The notes below the pieces were generated by a model. That model saw nothing but the letters and a program-made list of their open reading frames with translations. It made no database searches and was not told the origin of the DNA. A stretch of 64,000 nt of DNA. Origin: Turneriella parva DSM 21527. GTDB lineage: Bacteria > Spirochaetota > Leptospiria > Turneriellales > Turneriellaceae. Below are positions 27,640 to 36,673 of the stretch, in pieces; positions within the stretch are counted from its first letter, which is position 1, and the number at the start of each line of letters is the position of its first letter. The translations under genes were made by a program, and so were the position numbers. The stretch is from contig NC_018020.1 of NCBI RefSeq assembly GCF_000266885.1, positions 4,278,001-4,342,000 on the forward strand. The letters are read 5' to 3'.

Positions 27640-28418
27640 TTTGATCCCCCGAGGTTCGTCTTCACATTCAGTTTTTGATTCATTCCAGTTCTTTTCATCT
27701 TCGCCGATTTGCCGATCTGTTCTGCGACTCGGCGTGCGAGCGCTTCGCCGTATTGCGTGCAAGAGCGCGCAGCTGTGTTGTTGCAGACATTTACCGAGAG
27801 GTTGGCGAGCACCCGCGACATTTCGTTACCGTTCGCGGTAAAATTGAACCAAAGCGCCGCGTCGAAGTCGACGCCCGTGACCGTGCCACTACCCGTCGCC
27901 GAAGCGACCGCCATGATGTCGCCGGCAAACGCAAGATTTACCGGAATCACAACTTTACCGGTCGCGCCGTCGGTAACAAGATTACCCGAGATTGAATATG
28001 TATTCGTGCGGGTCTTTGCACCGCCCGAGAAGCCCAGATCGACCTCCGAAACGAGTGCGCTGTCTTTGTACTCTGAAAACACGACTTCGCTACCCCGAAT
28101 CAGGTCAACGAGAGTCCATATGGCTTCAGTAGCATAGGGCTTAACCGTGACTTCATTCAGCTGCAGCTTCACTTCAGTCATTTCAAAACGGTATTTGGGT
28201 TGCTCGCCTTCGGTGAGCACTACGGGTACCGACACGCAGTTGGCATCGGTGGTGGTGCAGCTGCTGTAGTTTGTCGCAGCGAGCGACAGGCGGTTGAAGC
28301 CGGGCACCTTGCCGGCATCGCTGAATTCATTTTCAGGGTTGCCCACTTCGAGGTTGCAGTTGAGGCTCAGCAGAGCGGTAAAAACAATAAGCGGTAATCG
28401 ATAGGCGTTGCTTACCAT
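27636..28418 (-). CDS. EVGNP-motif lipoprotein A (260 aa)
   Basis: Signal peptide with lipobox LLSLNC (C21) followed by NLEVGNPENEF, so the mature protein starts with the EVGNP motif shared with 29362-30132. Both proteins then have a paired-Cys segment (SCTTTDANC here, CQNTSDDSC there), a beta-rich middle, a VxFDAxxWxxF motif and a C-terminal segment with two Cys before a basic helix (CNNTAARSCTQYGEALARR). No known family is recognised. The start ATG overlaps the regulator stop by 7 nt (ATGGTAA), and its own stop overlaps the GTG of giant lipoprotein 3, so all three are translationally coupled. Confidence 0.85.
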   Translation of the reverse strand: MVSNAYRLPLIVFTALLSLNCNLEVGNPENEFSDAGKVPGFNRLSLAATNYSSCTTTDANCVSVPVVLTEGEQPKYRFEMTEVKLQLNEVTVKPYATEAIWTLVDLIRGSEVVFSEYKDSALVSEVDLGFSGGAKTRTNTYSISGNLVTDGATGKVVIPVNLAFAGDIMAVASATGSGTVTGVDFDAALWFNFTANGNEMSRVLANLSVNVCNNTAARSCTQYGEALARRVAEQIGKSAKMKRTGMNQKLNVKTNLGGSK

Positions 28419-29275
28419 GGTAACTCCGTCGCGTTGAAAAGTTGCATGTTCAGATAATAGATCGCGCGCTTATGCTCTTCGGGAAACTCTTTGCCCATGT
28501 CTTCGCGCTTCTTTTTGAGAAAATCGAGAATCTCAAGTCTGAATGCTGCTGTACGGCGTTTGATAAAATCGTACTCCGATTTTGAGATATTGAGCGTCAG
28601 CGAAGAGATGTCGCGGTCTTTCGCCGGCGTTGAATCGATCGATTGTGTTGCGAGTTCAAGCAGCTGCTTGTGGTACAGCGCGATCGCGAGCGATTTCACC
28701 TCGGCCCCGGTGGTCAGATCGGCGGTCGCCTGGCGCAACCTGCCCTTCTTGTCGCGGTCGAGCAGCTTTGCCTCGAGCAGCGTTGAAATCGCCTTTTCGG
28801 CCTGGCCGGTCGTGATATGGGGGTGCAGACGTTTCGATATCCACCGCGGGTCTTCTTGAAACTCGGGCAGCGCAACCATTTCGCGAACGGTCAGAATATA
28901 AGGATTTCTAAAGATTTCGTAATACTCAGACCCGATCTTGCGTATTTCTGAGCGCGGCATGCTCGCGCACATCTGCTCGTAGATATCATTTTTTTCGTCG
29001 ATCGTCTTCGCATTGCCGAACCGCACCATCAGCTCGAGATATGTGCGCTCATTCGGCTTTAGGCCCAAACCCTTGGCGACCTTCGCCGCGGACTCTTGCG
29101 TCAGGGACCTTTTTTTCTCGATAACGTTTGTGAGAAATGTGTGTGTATTGAAGCCCGCTTTTCGCGCGAAATCGCGCAGCGTCATTTTCTCTTCGGTCTT
29201 CTTTTGCGTGTAAGAATCCCTGATATATTCCCGGTAATCGGTGTAAGTGTATATACTCCGCAACACTGTCTTCAT
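28412..29275 (-). CDS. TIGR02147-family transcriptional regulator (287 aa)
   Basis: The start is ATG 29275 (MKTVLRSIYTYTDYREY); the longer frame from a TTG at 29341 would overlap the upstream palindrome and is rejected. The N-terminal region YTDYREYIRDSYTQKK, the Phe/Ala-rich helical segment TLRDFARKAGFNTHTF and the LKPNERTYLELMVRF block are typical of the TIGR02147 family first noted in Fibrobacter. These are predicted DNA-binding regulators with an N-terminal HTH. It is directly upstream of and coupled to lipoprotein 27636-28418 and giant lipoprotein 3, so it probably controls them. The 22-bp palindrome at 29321-29342 before its start could be an autoregulatory operator. Confidence 0.82.
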   Translation of the reverse strand: MKTVLRSIYTYTDYREYIRDSYTQKKTEEKMTLRDFARKAGFNTHTFLTNVIEKKRSLTQESAAKVAKGLGLKPNERTYLELMVRFGNAKTIDEKNDIYEQMCASMPRSEIRKIGSEYYEIFRNPYILTVREMVALPEFQEDPRWISKRLHPHITTGQAEKAISTLLEAKLLDRDKKGRLRQATADLTTGAEVKSLAIALYHKQLLELATQSIDSTPAKDRDISSLTLNISKSEYDFIKRRTAAFRLEILDFLKKKREDMGKEFPEEHKRAIYYLNMQLFNATELPW

Positions 29276-29320
29276 AGTGACGGCAAAACACGACATGAAA
29301 AAACACAGGCGAGCAAATTT

Positions 29321-29342
29321 CTTGTACTCTTTAGAGTACAAG
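29321..29342. promoter_or_regulatory. 22-bp palindromic operator candidate
   Basis: CTTGTACTCT and AGAGTACAAG are separated by TT: a perfect 10-bp inverted repeat. It lies 46 bp before the regulator ATG. The AGAGTAC half-site also occurs in the leader motifs of giant lipoproteins 1 and 2. Confidence 0.6.
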
Positions 29343-29361
29343 AATCAGGCGATTACCTGAA

Positions 29362-30132
29362 TCAGCGTCGCTGTTTGGGAGAGTTTTTCGGTGCTTGTCT
29401 GACAGTGCCCATTGAGCGCATCACCTTATTGGCAATGACCCTCGACACCTGAGAAGTGTAGCGGCTGCATGATTTCGATTCAAGCGTCTGGCAGGCCCCA
29501 CTGGTGAGACCTTCGAGCAGCTGTTTGCCAGACAATGGCTGGTCGGTGAAATCGAGCCACTGGTTGGCATCGAAAGTCACACCGGCGAGAGGGGCACTGC
29601 CGCTCGTCTCGCTTTCTGCCAACAATGGATCACCCTCTTCAATAGTCATCGGCAGCCGTAGCTTGACTCCGGCCAGCTCGCCGGTTATATACCCTTTCAT
29701 CTGCAAAACGGCATCGCCCTTAACCGCAGGCTCGAAAGCCAGAGCGAGCGTGCCACCAGCCTGTGACAGGTCGGTTGACTGCATTTCAATCGTTGCCTCC
29801 TTCAACAGGCTCAGGTTTGTTCGTGTGCCCTCGGCGGGCTGTGGCTTGAATTGCGTGCTGGCAAGGCTGAGCGACACAGAAGTCACTTCATAGCGCAGTG
29901 CAAGATGAGCGCCACCGACGTTAATGGGGGCAGCAATGCAGCTGTCGTCCGAGGTGTTTTGGCAAGGTTCACCGCCAATAACAGAAACGTTCAGGCGGCG
30001 TGTCAGCGGCACCGGCGCTTCACCGGTATCAGGGTTGCCGACTTCAATATTGCAGGCGCCGAAGCCTGCGAAGAAAAAAAGCAAAATGGTGGCTTTAGCG
30101 AAACGGGGTTTGACTGCTCGGTTGATTTTCAT
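29362..30132 (-). CDS. EVGNP-motif lipoprotein B (256 aa)
   Basis: Signal peptide with lipobox FAGFGAC (C27), then NIEVGNPDTGEAPVPL. A paralogue of 27636-28418 with the same order of features: paired Cys early (PCQNTSDDSC), a beta-rich centre, VTFDANQWLDF, and a two-Cys segment before a basic C-terminal helix (CQTLESKSCSRYTSQVSR). It sits 86 bp upstream of the regulator in the same direction, with the palindrome 29321-29342 between. It may therefore be a separate unit. The function is unknown; lipidation and export are inferred from the signal. Confidence 0.82.
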   Translation of the reverse strand: MKINRAVKPRFAKATILLFFFAGFGACNIEVGNPDTGEAPVPLTRRLNVSVIGGEPCQNTSDDSCIAAPINVGGAHLALRYEVTSVSLSLASTQFKPQPAEGTRTNLSLLKEATIEMQSTDLSQAGGTLALAFEPAVKGDAVLQMKGYITGELAGVKLRLPMTIEEGDPLLAESETSGSAPLAGVTFDANQWLDFTDQPLSGKQLLEGLTSGACQTLESKSCSRYTSQVSRVIANKVMRSMGTVRQAPKNSPKQRR

Positions 30133-30234
30133 AAGTTTGCTGATCTGCGCATGGGCACCTTGTCGCGACCATTGCTGTCAATCGCGGCAGCTGCTGGCGC
30201 AATTTAAATGCGCCCGCCCTGCCCTAGAGTGCCA

Positions 30235-32055
30235 CTATTCTACGAGAATACGCACCTCAACGCGCCGGTTCAGTTTAGCACCGGCATCAGTTTTGCCGTC
30301 GGCAATGGGTTTCGAGCCGCCATATCCCACTGAGGTCAGGCGATCACCGTTAATGCCCTTAGCAATGATAAACTTACGCACAGCCTCGGCACGCTTCTTA
30401 GACAAGGCGCGCGAGCTGTCGTCGTCGGTGCCGGCCGCTGCGGTGTGGCCACCGATTTCGATGCGAATTTCTGGGTTCGCCTGCAAGAATTTGATGAGTT
30501 CAAGAATCGCTTTGTCGGCGCCCTTGATCAGCTGGTCTGAGTCTGGCTTGAAGTTCACACCTTCGAGGGAGTAAGTTAGCTCAGCAAGTATGAAATCCTG
30601 GTCTTTGGTCTTTTTGTCGTTCGACATGAGAGGCAATTCGACGTTCGCATTCGCGTAGCCATCTTTATGCGCGTCGAGCGTGTAGTCGAGGCCGGGTTCG
30701 ATCTCCATCGCGTATTGACCTTTGTCGTTCGAGTCGACCTGCTTCACGACTGCGGTGCTGCCTTTCGCCTTCAGTTTGATTGTAGCGCCCGTCAGCGTCT
30801 TGCCGTCGGGGGTTCGCACTGTGCCCTTGAGGCTCAGCATCACGCTCTTGTTACCGAGATACTGAATCGGAATCATCTTCGGCTCGGGTGGTTTCACCGC
30901 ATAGTGCCATGAAGCCCCGACATTAAACATGAAGTATTGCCCGCTGATATCCTGTGAGTGATTCAGGTAGCCGCCGTCGACAGAAAATGCGACCGGCCAT
31001 TTGTCGGGTCGAACTTCAACGCCGAGCGCAGCCGCAAAACCATGCCCGATGTAGCTGCCGGAGCGAGAACTTTCAGCGCCCGCAGCCAATAGCGAGGTGT
31101 ACGCGGGCTTGACCGCGGTGCTGACCGAACTGAAAATGATGCCGTCGGCGAGACGAAAGAACGGCGAAATCGTCATACCCCAGCCCTTTGGCCTCAGATC
31201 ATAAAAGAGAGTGAGTTGCGCGAGCACGGGAATCAGCGTGATGCTACCTGTGCTGACTGCCTCACCGTTCTGAAAAAGGTCTTGTGTGAAACTGTGAAAA
31301 CCGGCATTGATACCGCCGCGCAGACGCAAGCTATATTTTTTTAGCGGTAAAAATTTGAGTTCAGGTACGGCGATTGAATTTTCAACAGTAAAGCCGACGA
31401 CACCGAATTTCAAAATACTGATATCGCCCGTAGGCAAGAGAGGTGTGTAGTAGAGGCTGATACGCGGATCGAGCGTGTTCCATTTATGCCAAGGGTTCAG
31501 ATCGGGAAAAAGTGTCTTGCGGTCACCGCCGATATCGACAGTCTGCATAGTGTCCATTGTTTCGTCTTTTGCGAACTTACGCACACCGAGAATGGGGGCC
31601 TCGCCTGCAACTTCGATCGGGGGCGCAGTGAAATCGAACCCCCGCACGTCTTTGCCCGTCTTTTCGTAAAACGGCAACTGCTTTTTTTCGCCGCTTTTTG
31701 TCAGAGTCAAGAGCGCCGTGTCATAACGTTTCTTGATATCGGTCGGGGCGAGCGTCAACGAACGCGTCACGAAAGGTTTGCCGATATAGCTGCAATCCCC
31801 AGTCGAAAGCTTTACGGCCCCGGTAAATTTTCCCTTGGGCAAGTATTTCGGCAGCTCTTTTGCTTCGCAGAGTGCAGCGGGAAATATCGCAGCTTTCACA
31901 TCGACAACCGAAGCCTTGTCATTTTCGGTGACGTATTCGACGTGCAGCAAAACCGAATCGACGGTTTCAATCACCACGTCGGTTTTGGGCGGTGCCGCGT
32001 CCAATGCGCCAAATGAGGCCAATGATAATGCGAGAAGCAGAGCTGAGTTTTTCAT
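30235..32055 (-). CDS. OmpA-family outer membrane protein with CarbR-like domain (606 aa)
   Basis: Signal peptide MKNSALLLALSLASFGAL. Residues about 190-400 look like an outer-membrane beta-barrel (alternating pattern ending MFNVGASWHYAV). Residues 410-490 form a carboxypeptidase-regulatory-like domain (LKGTVRTPDGKTLTGATIKL). The C-terminal 120 residues are a standard OmpA peptidoglycan-binding domain: GVNFKPDSDQLI, IEIGGHTAAAGTDDDSSRALS, and KKRAEAVRKFI with the final NRRVEVRIL. The role is anchoring the outer membrane to peptidoglycan. An inverted repeat GACTAT-CT-ATAGTC abuts the ATG. It lies 49 bp downstream of the Lhr-type helicase gene. Confidence 0.9.
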   Translation of the reverse strand: MKNSALLLALSLASFGALDAAPPKTDVVIETVDSVLLHVEYVTENDKASVVDVKAAIFPAALCEAKELPKYLPKGKFTGAVKLSTGDCSYIGKPFVTRSLTLAPTDIKKRYDTALLTLTKSGEKKQLPFYEKTGKDVRGFDFTAPPIEVAGEAPILGVRKFAKDETMDTMQTVDIGGDRKTLFPDLNPWHKWNTLDPRISLYYTPLLPTGDISILKFGVVGFTVENSIAVPELKFLPLKKYSLRLRGGINAGFHSFTQDLFQNGEAVSTGSITLIPVLAQLTLFYDLRPKGWGMTISPFFRLADGIIFSSVSTAVKPAYTSLLAAGAESSRSGSYIGHGFAAALGVEVRPDKWPVAFSVDGGYLNHSQDISGQYFMFNVGASWHYAVKPPEPKMIPIQYLGNKSVMLSLKGTVRTPDGKTLTGATIKLKAKGSTAVVKQVDSNDKGQYAMEIEPGLDYTLDAHKDGYANANVELPLMSNDKKTKDQDFILAELTYSLEGVNFKPDSDQLIKGADKAILELIKFLQANPEIRIEIGGHTAAAGTDDDSSRALSKKRAEAVRKFIIAKGINGDRLTSVGYGGSKPIADGKTDAGAKLNRRVEVRILVE

Positions 32056-32069
32056 GACTATAGATAGTC
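32056..32069. promoter_or_regulatory. Small inverted repeat touching the OmpA-family start codon
   Basis: GACTAT and ATAGTC with a 2-nt centre, immediately before ATG 32055 (minus strand). It occupies the place of a Shine-Dalgarno, which is not otherwise visible. It might modulate initiation. Confidence 0.3.
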
Positions 32070-32104
32070 TCGACGAAAAAGAGGCCGATAATCCAACAAA
32101 AAAA

Positions 32105-35100
32105 TTATGCAGGCAACGCGACGGTACCTGAGTACGCCAGAGCTCCTAATTTTTGCAGACTCTGCCGCACCTGAGCGATCGGATCTTGTTGAGTTACGTC
32201 TTTATATGTACCGCCAATGCCCTGTGAAATCATCGCTGCCGCTGTCGGTGTCGCAAACTGCTCGCCCCAGAGACCGTCGATGAACCGGCCCGATCTGACA
32301 TGACCAGCCATCTCCATGAGGCGCAGCGTGCGCACGAGCCGGGGCCAGGGAGCTTTGAAGAAGTCATTTTCGGCTGCGTATCGGTACACGACACCGTGAC
32401 GGCTGAGCAGCAAACGCGCAATCGCAGCAAGGCGCGCATCTTCATCAGCTGGCGCATCGCTGCTATTGAACCGCACGAGCGAGAATCTGCCGTGCGGAAA
32501 CTGGGGTTGCATTCGCCTTATTGCCAGGCGCCCGCGCTGCGCTGCAGCCGGCGCGAGGCGGCGCAAAGCAAAGAATTGGTCAGAGGTCACGAGCCCCTGC
32601 GCGACCAGTTCGCGAAGCCCGCGCAGCGTCTGTTCGGTAAAAATTTTTGGCTGGGCCTCACCCGGCCTGCCCGTGTGAATGTCGTGCACGAATGAAGCCC
32701 CATTACGTTCGAGATAGTCTCGCACACGGCGCGCGTCGACTGAAAGCTCTGCGCCTGTGTTCGAGAGCGGCCCGAGTTCATGCCATAAGTCACGCGAAAG
32801 CAGCATGTAGCGAGTCTTGCGGGTGATGCTTTTGCCCGCAGCACCTGGCGCGCGCCACCAGAAGAACTCGCCTGAAAGCAGGTGGTCTTCGAGCATGCGC
32901 TCGTTATAGTCGGTGATACGCAGACGCAGCGCGCTGTTCCATTCGTCGAGCGAAAGCTCGGCCCCCTGCAGCTGCCGCAAAATCTTCGCAAGCGATTCTG
33001 GCCCGGTAAGCGGTTCGCTGACGTGCTGCCATTCGGCGAGAAACGCAAGATATTCCAGCGGGCTTAGCCGCTTCTGCACCGAGCGCCGCCTGCCATAGTG
33101 CTGCAGCCTCTGGTAAAAAGTGCGCTCCACATAGAGTGTAAGGCCATTGCGGTGTAACACAAACGCACTGCCCTGCGCTTCGAGACCCGAGAGCGCGAGC
33201 GTGACGCGGGTAATGGGCAACGCGAGCCTTGCGGCAAGACTCTCTGCGGTCAGCGGCCCGAGAAGTTCCAGGTGTGCGAGCAGAATTGTCTCTATGCCAC
33301 TCATGCGGCGCTGTGCTGCAACTTCGTCTTCGCTATCTATTTGTGTATAAACCGCGCTGATGAGTTCGGCCTTGTCTGCGGAGATGAAGTAAGCCTCACC
33401 CCCCCGACTCCCCTCTCCATTTAATGGAGAGGGGGGAGAAAGCTGAGTCTCTTTCGAATCAGAAGAATCTGTATTCGCTCCCCTCTCCACTTTGTGGAGA
33501 GGGGCTGGGGGTGAGGGAAAACGAAATACCTTGCCACGAGAGACAAGCGCGTGCAGGTCGGCATCGCCGCCGAGTTCTGCGACTTCGGCTTCAGGTACCA
33601 GCGCGAATTGCGTGATGAGGTCATAGAGTTCATTTTCATTGCGCGCCGGGTAGAGAGTTTCGGCTTTAACCGCTGCGATTGTGTCATCGCTGATTTCATC
33701 GCCCTGCCTCGCTTCAGTGTCAATACGTACGGGGCAAGAGGCCGTCCGTGGCAGGCGCGCCCCCGGTACCTCCGTGTACACCGCGCGGGTTCTTCTCTCT
33801 TCTAACGGTGCGTCGTCGAGAAACGCATACGGGCGGGCATTGATAATCTCATGTGCGAGCGGCGAAGGCGTGGCGCTGTCGGTATAGATGGTGCGAATAT
33901 CACCCGATTCAATTCTCTGCAGCACCTGCACGAACCCTTTGGCGTCCATGGCTTCGTGAAGACAGTCGCTTACCGTCTGTTTCACCAGCGGATGATCGGG
34001 TATCGCACGCGGTCCGCTCAGGTTTTCAGCGCAGGCAATCTGGTCGGGAAAGAGCAGCGCCACCAGATCTTGCGCCCCGCTTTTCTGCCACTGTGCAGGC
34101 ACCTTGCCGCGCGTGCTGCGCCTCAAGATTGCGAGTGCGCGTGAGGCGTTCCAGCGCCAGCGCACCTCGAACATGGGGGCGTCGAGCAGCGCCTGTATCA
34201 GCACTTGCTCAGCGGTGACAGACTTCAGGTAGCTGAAAACTTCAGGCAGGTGAAAGCTATGCGTGTGGCTCAGCGAAAGTATAATCGCATTGTCGTTTGC
34301 CGCAGCCTGCAATTCAAAATTGAACTGCCGGCAAAACCGCTTTCTGAGCGCCAGGCCCCATGCGCGGTTGACCTGCGCGCCAAAGACAGAATGCAAAACA
34401 ATATGGCAGTTCTTGACTTCGTCAAAAAAACGCTCGAGTACAACTGTCGACTTCGTCGGCAACAAGCCGAGACTCGCCTGCGTTTCGCGGTAATAATCGG
34501 CCAGCTGGCCAATGACGGCACTTGGCAACCCCGTCTCGGCCGAGATTTGCCTGACGAACTCATTAGGGTCGCCGAGGCCATTGAAAAGTTCGTGCATGGT
34601 ACTTAATGCGTCGCTGAGCGCATCGGTTCTACCGGGCACGTCAACTATCCAGAATGGAATCGTTGGGTGCTTGTCGGGAGCGTGCACAACCGAAACGCGG
34701 TTTCCCGAAATCTGGCGAATCTGCCACAACCGGTTACCGAGCTGAAATACGTCGCCCTGCGAAGATTCAATCGCAAAGTCTTCGTGTACCGTGCCGACAA
34801 AAGCGCCACCGTGCGCCCTATTCTCAGGCGCGCCCGCAACATGCGAGAGAGGCCCTGACGAACTTTCGTCGATGACTTCGTATTCAAAATTTTCGGGTAT
34901 CGCGCCACCGTTCAGCGCCGCCGTAATGCGCGCTCCCGGTCTTGCGCGCAGTACTCTGTCTGTTTTATCGTAGAAGATATAGCGCGAACGCCGACCGAAC
35001 CTCAGCGAATAACCGTCATTCAGCATTTCAAGCACCGCATCAAAATCGCTTCGGGCCAGATTTTGCCACTGCGCTTCGCGCACGACCAGCGCAAAAAGCT

Positions 35101-36673
35101 CGTCTGCGCCAATGTCGCGCATCGCCACCTCTGCGACAATCTGCTGCGCCAGAATATCGAGAGCCGGTGTTGCCAGTTCGAGCGACTCAAGAGCCCCTTG
35201 CCGCAGTGCCCGCACAAGCGCCACGCACTCTGATAGGTCGTCGCGCGTCAGCGGCACGAGCAGAGCGCGCGACGTGCCGTTCTTATGGTGCTCTGAACGA
35301 CCCGCGCGCTGAATAAAGGCATGAATCGAGCGCGGCGAAGATATCTGCACCACGAGGTCAATTGTGCCAATGTCGAGCCCCAGCTCGAGCGAACTCGTCG
35401 CCACCATGACCTTGAGCTTGCCCTCTTTCAGCAGGGTCTCACCCCGAAGCCGCTGAGAATGGGAGAGTGATCCATGGTGTGCGGAGACACCTGGGTTTGC
35501 CCCGGCAGAGACGCCGTCTGAGGGCAATCCATGGTGCACGGACGCACCGAGGTTTGCCCCGGCATGGACGCCCTCTGGGGGCAATCCATGGTGCACGGAC
35601 GCACCGAGGTTTGCCCCGGCATGGACGCCCTCTGGGGGCAATCCATGGTGCACGGACGCACCGAGGTTTGCCCCGGCATGGACGCCCTCTGGGGGCAAAC
35701 CATGGTGTGCGGAGACACTTTCGCCTTCGAGTAATTCGGTCAGGTGCCGGGCAAGGCGCTCGCAGAGGCGGCGGTTGTTGACGAAGATAAGCGTCGTGCG
35801 GTGTTTCTGAATTTCTTTCGCCAGCTCAAGATAGATCTCTTGCCACATTTCGCCGCTCATCACCGCCGTTAAGGGCTGCGAAGGCAACAGCATACGAATA
35901 TCGAACTGGCGAGGCCGCGTGTCGCGGCAGAGAGCCACCGGCTGATCGCCAACGAGAAATCTGGCGACTGCCTCAATGGGTTTCACTGTCGCAGATACTG
36001 CGATGCGCTGCAGAAAATCACCGGCATTGGCCAGGCCATCGCGTTCACGGCGTGCCGCGCAGAGACTCTCGAGGCGCGCCAGAGACAGAAGAAGATGAGA
36101 TCCTCTGCGCGAACCGGCAAGGGCATGAATTTCGTCGACAATGACCGTTTCGACGGTCTCGAGCATCTGGCGGCCCGAGACGCTCGTGAGCATCAGGTAG
36201 AGCGACTCGGGGGTTGTGACGACGATTTCGGGCCTCAGGCGCACAAGCTTCGCACGCTCGGCAGGCGAAGTGTCGCCTGTTCGTACCATCGCGTGAATGT
36301 CGTCGGTTTCGATGCCCGCTGCTTTGAGCTCGCGTTGAATACCGGCAAGGGGCAGCTGCAGATTCTTTTCTATGTCGTTCGAAAGCGCCTTTAAAGGTGA
36401 GACATAGAGCACACGCGTTGCCCGCGTGTTTTCTGCCGGTACTTCAAGATGCCCATTCTGCTGGCGGCGAATTCGTTGTTTGACAAGTGCATCAATAACT
36501 GCGAGAAATGCCGCGAGTGTTTTGCCTTCGCCGGTGGGCGCACTGATGACTGCGTGCTGGCGCGTCGCGAGTGCCTGCCAGGCTTGTGCCTGAATCGGCG
36601 TTGGTTGACCCAGCGAATCGGCGAACCATTTCTGCACGGCAGGGTGAAAATTCTGCAAAACGGCGTCGTTCAT
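32105..36673 (-). CDS. lhr: Lhr-type ATP-dependent DNA helicase (1522 aa)
   Basis: Large DNA-repair helicase of superfamily 2. Walker A SAPTGEGKT (about residue 45), DEIH (about 177), SATVKP motif III, and the second RecA domain with ATSSLELGLDIG and QRAGRSEHH. The Lhr winged-helix/beta-barrel region follows, including LHSVFGAQVNRAWGLAL, and an extended C-terminal domain as in the long Lhr proteins. Two insertions are unusual. Residues about 320-400 are a 57-bp minisatellite (HHGLPPEGVHAGANLG repeated) ahead of the motif AHHGSLSHSQR. Residues about 1052-1093 are encoded by a REP-like doublet. The ATG overlaps the stop of the upstream lipoprotein gene by 4 nt. The reading frame is intact throughout. 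Confidence 0.93.
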   Translation of the reverse strand: MNDAVLQNFHPAVQKWFADSLGQPTPIQAQAWQALATRQHAVISAPTGEGKTLAAFLAVIDALVKQRIRRQQNGHLEVPAENTRATRVLYVSPLKALSNDIEKNLQLPLAGIQRELKAAGIETDDIHAMVRTGDTSPAERAKLVRLRPEIVVTTPESLYLMLTSVSGRQMLETVETVIVDEIHALAGSRRGSHLLLSLARLESLCAARRERDGLANAGDFLQRIAVSATVKPIEAVARFLVGDQPVALCRDTRPRQFDIRMLLPSQPLTAVMSGEMWQEIYLELAKEIQKHRTTLIFVNNRRLCERLARHLTELLEGESVSAHHGLPPEGVHAGANLGASVHHGLPPEGVHAGANLGASVHHGLPPEGVHAGANLGASVHHGLPSDGVSAGANPGVSAHHGSLSHSQRLRGETLLKEGKLKVMVATSSLELGLDIGTIDLVVQISSPRSIHAFIQRAGRSEHHKNGTSRALLVPLTRDDLSECVALVRALRQGALESLELATPALDILAQQIVAEVAMRDIGADELFALVVREAQWQNLARSDFDAVLEMLNDGYSLRFGRRSRYIFYDKTDRVLRARPGARITAALNGGAIPENFEYEVIDESSSGPLSHVAGAPENRAHGGAFVGTVHEDFAIESSQGDVFQLGNRLWQIRQISGNRVSVVHAPDKHPTIPFWIVDVPGRTDALSDALSTMHELFNGLGDPNEFVRQISAETGLPSAVIGQLADYYRETQASLGLLPTKSTVVLERFFDEVKNCHIVLHSVFGAQVNRAWGLALRKRFCRQFNFELQAAANDNAIILSLSHTHSFHLPEVFSYLKSVTAEQVLIQALLDAPMFEVRWRWNASRALAILRRSTRGKVPAQWQKSGAQDLVALLFPDQIACAENLSGPRAIPDHPLVKQTVSDCLHEAMDAKGFVQVLQRIESGDIRTIYTDSATPSPLAHEIINARPYAFLDDAPLEERRTRAVYTEVPGARLPRTASCPVRIDTEARQGDEISDDTIAAVKAETLYPARNENELYDLITQFALVPEAEVAELGGDADLHALVSRGKVFRFPSPPAPLHKVERGANTDSSDSKETQLSPPSPLNGEGSRGGEAYFISADKAELISAVYTQIDSEDEVAAQRRMSGIETILLAHLELLGPLTAESLAARLALPITRVTLALSGLEAQGSAFVLHRNGLTLYVERTFYQRLQHYGRRRSVQKRLSPLEYLAFLAEWQHVSEPLTGPESLAKILRQLQGAELSLDEWNSALRLRITDYNERMLEDHLLSGEFFWWRAPGAAGKSITRKTRYMLLSRDLWHELGPLSNTGAELSVDARRVRDYLERNGASFVHDIHTGRPGEAQPKIFTEQTLRGLRELVAQGLVTSDQFFALRRLAPAAAQRGRLAIRRMQPQFPHGRFSLVRFNSSDAPADEDARLAAIARLLLSRHGVVYRYAAENDFFKAPWPRLVRTLRLMEMAGHVRSGRFIDGLWGEQFATPTAAAMISQGIGGTYKDVTQQDPIAQVRQSLQKLGALAYSGTVALPA
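33394..33517. repeat. REP-like inverted doublet inserted in frame in lhr
   Basis: Two hairpins, CCCCTCTCCAT-TTA-ATGGAGAGGGG (33410-33434) and CCCCTCTCCAC-TTT-GTGGAGAGGGG (33480-33504). They are flanked by inverted CCTCACCCCC and GGGGGTGAGG ends, so the whole block is itself an inverted repeat. It is translated as the Pro/Gly-rich peptides PSPPAPLHKVERG and LSPPSPLNGEGSRGGE. This palindrome type is widespread as an intergenic repeat in bacteria. Confidence 0.85.
35470..35715. repeat. 57-bp coding minisatellite in lhr
   Basis: CCATGG recurs at 35472, 35529, 35586, 35643 and 35700, exactly 57 bp apart. Central units are identical; the outer ones are diverged. Each unit encodes 19 residues with an HHGLPPEGVHAGANLG core and keeps the helicase frame. 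Confidence 0.95.

Noticed and set aside
29276-29341. Longer N-terminus of the TIGR02147 regulator from TTG 29341
   Set aside because: It would begin inside the palindrome and adds residues not typical of the family; ATG 29275 gives the usual start.
35470-35715. Possible CRISPR array
   Set aside because: Units are contiguous 57-bp tandem copies with no unique spacers, within a coding frame; no cas genes are present.
35467-35781. Repeat-containing frames on the plus strand at the minisatellite
   Set aside because: Frame-neutral 57-bp repeats open all frames; only the minus frame belongs to the helicase.
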